The notes under the pieces are model-generated. The model worked only from the letters and a program-made list of their open reading frames with translations, made no database searches and was not told the DNA's origin. A DNA stretch of 64,000 bases from Hofstenia miamia (Eukaryota > Xenacoelomorpha > Acoela > Hofsteniidae), in NCBI GenBank assembly GCA_900660155.1, contig CABFPE010000347.1, positions 211,521-275,520 on the forward strand, in the 5' to 3' direction. Position 1 is the first letter of the stretch; every line of letters begins with the position of its first letter. The position numbers were made by a program, and so were the translations under genes. Below, piece by piece: positions 59,408-64,000 of the stretch.

Positions 59408-60590
59408 TTTCCATGTGCTTTACTGCGTTACAGTAGTTCTTTCAATGTCCTGATCTAAAACAGCGATTACGAAGATAGGTCAGTATGGAATTACACGGAC
59501 GTGATCGATGTTTGATTAATCGTAGAACATCGCTGTTAGTAAAGAACTCAACTCCAAATTTTAATTATTGATATTATCTATAAAAAACCTTTCAATCTCA
59601 TACACAGTACACGACAAAATGCTTGGAACTCAAACTGAAAATTTAACTTTTTAAATCATTGCAAAGTCCATTTACTGAAATTAAGTCTCTGTAGCTTAAA
59701 AATGCAGCTGAATATTTCAATATTTTGCACTCTATTACATAATTTACCAGTAGTGCTTTCATATGTAGGATTACTCCAAATGCGACAAAAAGGTTGGGAC
59801 CAAATCATAGAAATGATTTCTCAAATTTGGAAATGTCATGAGACACATAAAATCTGTTTATGGAACTACTAAATTGATGAGCTAAATACTTGGTATGAAT
59901 TCTTCAGGATCGAAGGACAGCATAAAGGCAACGGTGGTATGCCTCATAGAGTTTCTTGTTAAAATTTGTTAAAACTGATTTAATTGCCAGTACCAGCCAA
60001 AAAAATAATCGGTTTCTGAAAGCTACTATTCTAAACAGACTGTAAACGAAATATTATGAGGTAACCAAACTCAGAAAATAAAAATCTATAAGTTTAAACT
60101 TAGAATAATTTACATAAGAAATTTCCTCCAAGGGCATGGGCTGGGCCGAACTCCCGAAAAAATATTAATGCTGGCTTAGGAGGCGGACCAAAATAACTCA
60201 ACTGCCGGCTGAAATGTAAGCCACACTTTTTACATAATCTTGTAAATAACAACCCACTTCTACCTTTTAGTAGGACCAATATTTGAATAGTAGTGTTTCC
60301 CAATTTATATTACCTGTCTAGTTAACCATATATCGGGCGGCCTTTTTCACTTTTAAAACCGGAGCATATCTTCATAAAATCAATCCTAATCATCACCATA
60401 CAGCGAAACTCGGCAGGACAATAGCTTACATATGGCTGAATACAAAAAGAACAATACATTATTCTGGTTCTCTGACGTCGTAATGGGTGCTGACGTCGGC
60501 AAATTGACTGCAATGCTAAAACACGTGAAAAATGTGTTCCAAGATCACAACAACGCTAACATTTGGCAGGGTGGTGGTCAATGATAAACT
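59408..60590. other. intergenic, with transposon-like patch at 60.1-60.3 kb
   Basis: Bases about 60115-60300 are richer in GC (gggcatgggctgggcc, ggaggcggacc) and end in agtagtgtttccca, which resembles a hAT-like end. No partner or duplication was found, and the open frame there has no family signature. Confidence 0.35.
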
Positions 60591-61845
60591 GAACACATTT
60601 AGAATGTAAACATTCGATGTCATCTTGACATGACGTTCTGAAAGGAATGTTTCGATGAAGATAGCAATAAAAAAACACTTTTTAGAATAGTATGTGCATA
60701 GAGAAAAGTATTATTAGGGATTTGTCTTGCTAACAATATTTTAGGAAAAGTAAAAATATATCTTCTTTCAAATTAGGGATACAACATTATTTCTCAAGAA
60801 GGGTGGGGAGGGGTGGTGTTTCCTCAGCCGAAATCAGAGATGGAAATGGGGCGTGGTGGGGGCTGGGCAGTCCGGGGCGAGTATGGGGCAAGATTTTTTA
60901 AAGTGGGCACCCATGGGGCAAAAACACTCTTGAGCTGAGAAAACAGCCAAAAATTGGCATTTTTGACATTGTAAACGGAAATTTCTTACATCAAAGTTCT
61001 CTGCTTGATAAAATTTAGTTGCATTTGAAAAATCAATTACCATTCATTTCTAAATCTTGTTGAAATTTGATTCTATTCTATTATACCAAGATCTATTTTA
61101 GCTGAATTGTCGTCAATGGGTTTTGCAACTACATTGGAAGTTATGCAATTAACCATGTATAAATACATTAGCTTTATAAAGTTAACATTAAATTATATAT
61201 TGCTACTACTAAAATGTNGAACACATTTAGAATGTAAACATTCGATGTCATCTTGACATGACGTTCTGAAAGGAATGTTTCGATGAAGATAGCAATAAAA
61301 AAACACTTTTTAGAATAGTATGTGCATAGAGAAAAGTATTATTAGGGATTTGTCTTGCTAACAATATTTTAGGAAAAGTAAAAATATATCTTCTTTCAAA
61401 TTAGGGATACAACATTATTTCTCAAGAAGGGTGGGGAGGGGTGGTGTTTCCTCAGCCGAAATCAGAGATGGAAATGGGGCGTGGTGGGGGCTGGGCAGTC
61501 CGGGGCGAGTATGGGGCAAGATTTTTTAAAGTGGGCACCCATGGGGCAAAAACACTCTTGAGCTGAGAAAACAGCCAAAAATTGGCATTTTTGACATTGT
61601 AAACGGAAATTTCTTACATCAAAGTTCTCTGCTTGATAAAATTTAGTTGCATTTGAAAAATCAATTACCATTCATTTCTAAATCTTGTTGAAATTTGATT
61701 CTATTCTATTATACCAAGATCTATTTTAGCTGAATTGTCGTCAATGGGTTTTGCAACTACATTGGAAGTTATGCAATTAACCATGTATAAATACATTAGC
61801 TTTATAAAGTTAACATTAAATTATATATTGCTACTACTAAAATGT
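60591..61845. repeat. 627-bp direct repeat joined by one N
   Basis: Bases 60591-61217 and 61219-61845 appear identical, with a single N at 61218 between them. The first copy contains the left end of the hAT-type element that is complete only through the second copy. An overlap of contig ends that was not collapsed is the simplest reading. Confidence 0.85.
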
Positions 61846-62163
61846 TTTAATATGTATTCTCATCACGTTTGTTATTAAATTCCTATTGGTAGTAACAGTA
61901 GAGATGGCATTTAAAAAAATGATTCTGTATCAGTAAGGATTATTCAAAACATTTGGCAGTGATGGTGTGGTGCAGTCTTATGGGGTAATATATATGACAA
62001 GTAGTTTTTAGAGCAAAAAAATTTTGGGTGGGGCACTTTCGGGCGGGAGAATATAAAGCGTGTGGCAATATGGGACAATATCAGTAGGTGGAAATGGGGC
62101 AGGGCACAAAGTCTGTGGGGCGGGCAGGGCAGGTCACAAAAGTCTGCCCTAATTCCATTTCTG
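61463..62163. mobile_element. non-autonomous hAT-type element (701 bp)
   Basis: The left end is CAGAGATGGAAATGGGGC and the complement of the right end is CAGAAATGGAATTAGGGC, 14-15 matches in 18. Flanking 8-mers gccgaaat (61455-61462) and gccgagat (62164-62171) match at 7 of 8. Both subterminal regions are rich in GGGGC units and the middle is AT-rich. No transposase is encoded. Bases 60835-61217 are the same left part in the first repeat copy. Confidence 0.85.
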
Positions 62164-62171
62164 GCCGAGAT

Positions 62172-64000
62172 AGGGCTAAAGGCCGACAATATAAATATGC
62201 ATCAAGTCACTAAAGCGTTTTTAATCGTGTATAGTATTTATAATTGTAGATGGCTTTGAATGTCAAACTGGCTTTCTCTTACGGTATCAAAAGTTATCTA
62301 CAATATATTTTGTTGTAGTTCACAGGTATCATTGGTTTCCTACTTTGCTATAAATTGCCTGATGATCCCTACCCACATCGAAAGTGTGAAGAATGTTTCA
62401 TATATAATTCCGGAATTGGAAAATTTATACGGGATTACGAATTCTACAGGTAACGGTAGCTTAGGGCTTAAGGTTACTTTTCACTAGTAATTGGATTCCA
62501 TCTTCAAGTCATTTGAACAGTGTAATCTAGTTCTAAATACTTCTAGCTCTAGTATTTATGTTAGAGTTTCCTGTTGAAGTAGACCATTGCCCACTCGTCT
62601 GTTAATCAAAGTACTGACCGGCTCGCTGCACCAAGTGAACTCGCCCGATGATGCCACACCCTTGTTCAACGCCCTTTACTGAGGCAAATAAATTTGGATT
62701 TACTACATAAAACTTTTTATTAATAGAAATTTTGCATGAAACAGCAGCATATTTTACACGTTGCGGTAACATTTGAACTTTATTTATGCTTGTCAGTTAC
62801 TGTCAGAAGGATCAAAGATACTAATTTCCTTTATGAATTACATAAAGAATATACTAAATATATTTAAATAAGAAACGGAAGGTGAAAGTCTTTGAAAGAC
62901 CTAATTAATTGCAAACAAACTGCTCCTAGACACTTTACTCAAACGTACTAACAAATATTAACTAAAGTTCATGAAACTACCTGAATATTCAAAACGTCAT
63001 TCGAAAAATTATGTTGATGGTGGGGTAAAACACACATAAATACGACTGATTTAAACTGTAGATTATAGTGACAAAGGGCAGTTTCATAAGGCTCTGGGAA
63101 TAATATTAAGTGTGAAATTCAATTAAAATTATTCAATAAACTTATATAATAAAAATTGATAAATTAGCAGAAGTCTAGGAAACCTATCAGACACTGAGAA
63201 TGATTTGGAAAATTGATTGAATCCGGGTTCAGAGAAATGCATAGCAAAAAACAACAGCTTTCAATTTGCACATTATTAAATGAATCTACCTACTTTGTAG
63301 GCCCTAAAATTCATGAAAATTTAACATAATCATATAAAAACTCCATGGCAATATGGTTGAAAATGAAGGTGCGTGAATCATGCGTCTATAGTATAGTCTA
63401 CTTGTTTAACCCGAAATTACCCCCCCCCCCCCAGTTTCCTAACCCTCGGTGATCGTTTCCTTAAAAAAATTTAAGCGCTCATATCTCACCAATTAACAAA
63501 GCCATGAAATTCTTTCGTTTACCTCACACGAAAACGACGACCTCTGAAAGGAGTTTGGGCTGTTGAATTGCAATAAAAAAAATTGAGGCTAGTTGTTGTT
63601 TCCATGGGCAAAAATCCTTTCTTGCGGTTTCTGATTCAGCGCTCATCGAAACACTGAAAGTAAAAACCGTACATGAAAATATTGAATATAAAGTTTAAGT
63701 TGAATTTATCAATTGCTAGTCACATTAAGGGAATTACCTTCGATTTCTTCGTTTTTAAAAGACAAATGTTTTGCATGAATCACAAAGACTTTGTTTTTGA
63801 ATAGGAAACGCGATTTTAATTTAAATAGCTTTGTTGGAGAATATTTTTATAAACAGCTACGGACTAACGGGTCCTTTTAATTAGAGATTGTCACATTAGA
63901 TTGGAGGAAACAATGATTTCGGGAAATTGCCTTCCAACTAGTAGTTACCTGCCAACACCAACAATCGACGTACTAGTGTAAACAACATCAGAGCACAGGA
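62172..64000. other. right flank, no gene recognised
   Basis: A run of 13 C at 63420-63432 is followed by about 250 bases with repeat-like composition (gcgctcatatctcaccaatt, acgaaaacgacgacctctg). No transposon ends or coding match could be identified. A plus-strand frame at 62260-62487 starts close to the hAT-type element and has no signature. Confidence 0.4.

Noticed and set aside
60834-61671. Twin identical 69-residue minus-strand frames as a duplicated gene
   Set aside because: Both lie in the left end of the hAT-type element and exist twice only because of the N-joined repeat.

Overview
This is a 64 kb stretch of an AT-rich animal genome. The sign of a eukaryote is a large intron-bearing gene on the plus strand with good GT/AG splice sites. 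Most of the rest is non-coding DNA seeded with DNA transposons (hAT, mariner, piggyBac-like, Kolobok/Mutator-like) and non-LTR retrotransposon remnants. The protein content and repeat mix suggest an aquatic invertebrate. A tunicate or another animal with spliced-leader RNA is possible, because the first coding exon of the main gene begins two bases after an AG, but the sequence does not fix the species.

The main gene (4163-35729, plus) is an X11/Mint/APBA-family adaptor. Eight coding exons join in frame without a stop to give a 587-residue protein: an unusual cysteine-rich N-terminus, a PTB domain, two PDZ domains and the conserved C-terminal tail. Its introns total about 30 kb and hold several inserts: a 730-bp hAT element with 8-bp target duplication, a 1.5-kb Kolobok/Mutator-like element, a 307-bp hAT-type MITE and a 560-bp piggyBac-like MITE. 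Left of the gene are a doubtful exon, a hAT element cut by an N gap, and repetitive DNA.

From 36 to 45.6 kb there is repeat-rich DNA: a LINE remnant on the minus strand, a second retroelement fragment with a CCHC/endonuclease-like signature, a LINE reverse-transcriptase fragment, a hAT-type MITE, and a mariner element (42693-45213) with clear inverted repeats and TA duplications that is itself interrupted. From 46.6 to 59.4 kb are small candidate host genes: a single-exon secreted orphan protein (plus), a 213-residue orphan (minus), a short membrane protein (minus) and a probable SOCS-box terminal exon (minus) with possible upstream exons. The right end holds a 701-bp hAT-type element with 8-bp duplication and otherwise unremarkable DNA.

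Three places show direct repeats linked to single N characters (8.3-9.2, 39.2-41.0 and 60.6-61.8 kb). One pair differs by two substitutions and a 31-bp indel. These look like unmerged haplotypes or overlapping contig ends from a heterozygous individual and should not be read as biological duplications. Two larger N gaps lie at 2014-2696 and 44161-44673. No RNA gene, CRISPR array, virus-like element or novel multi-gene system was found.
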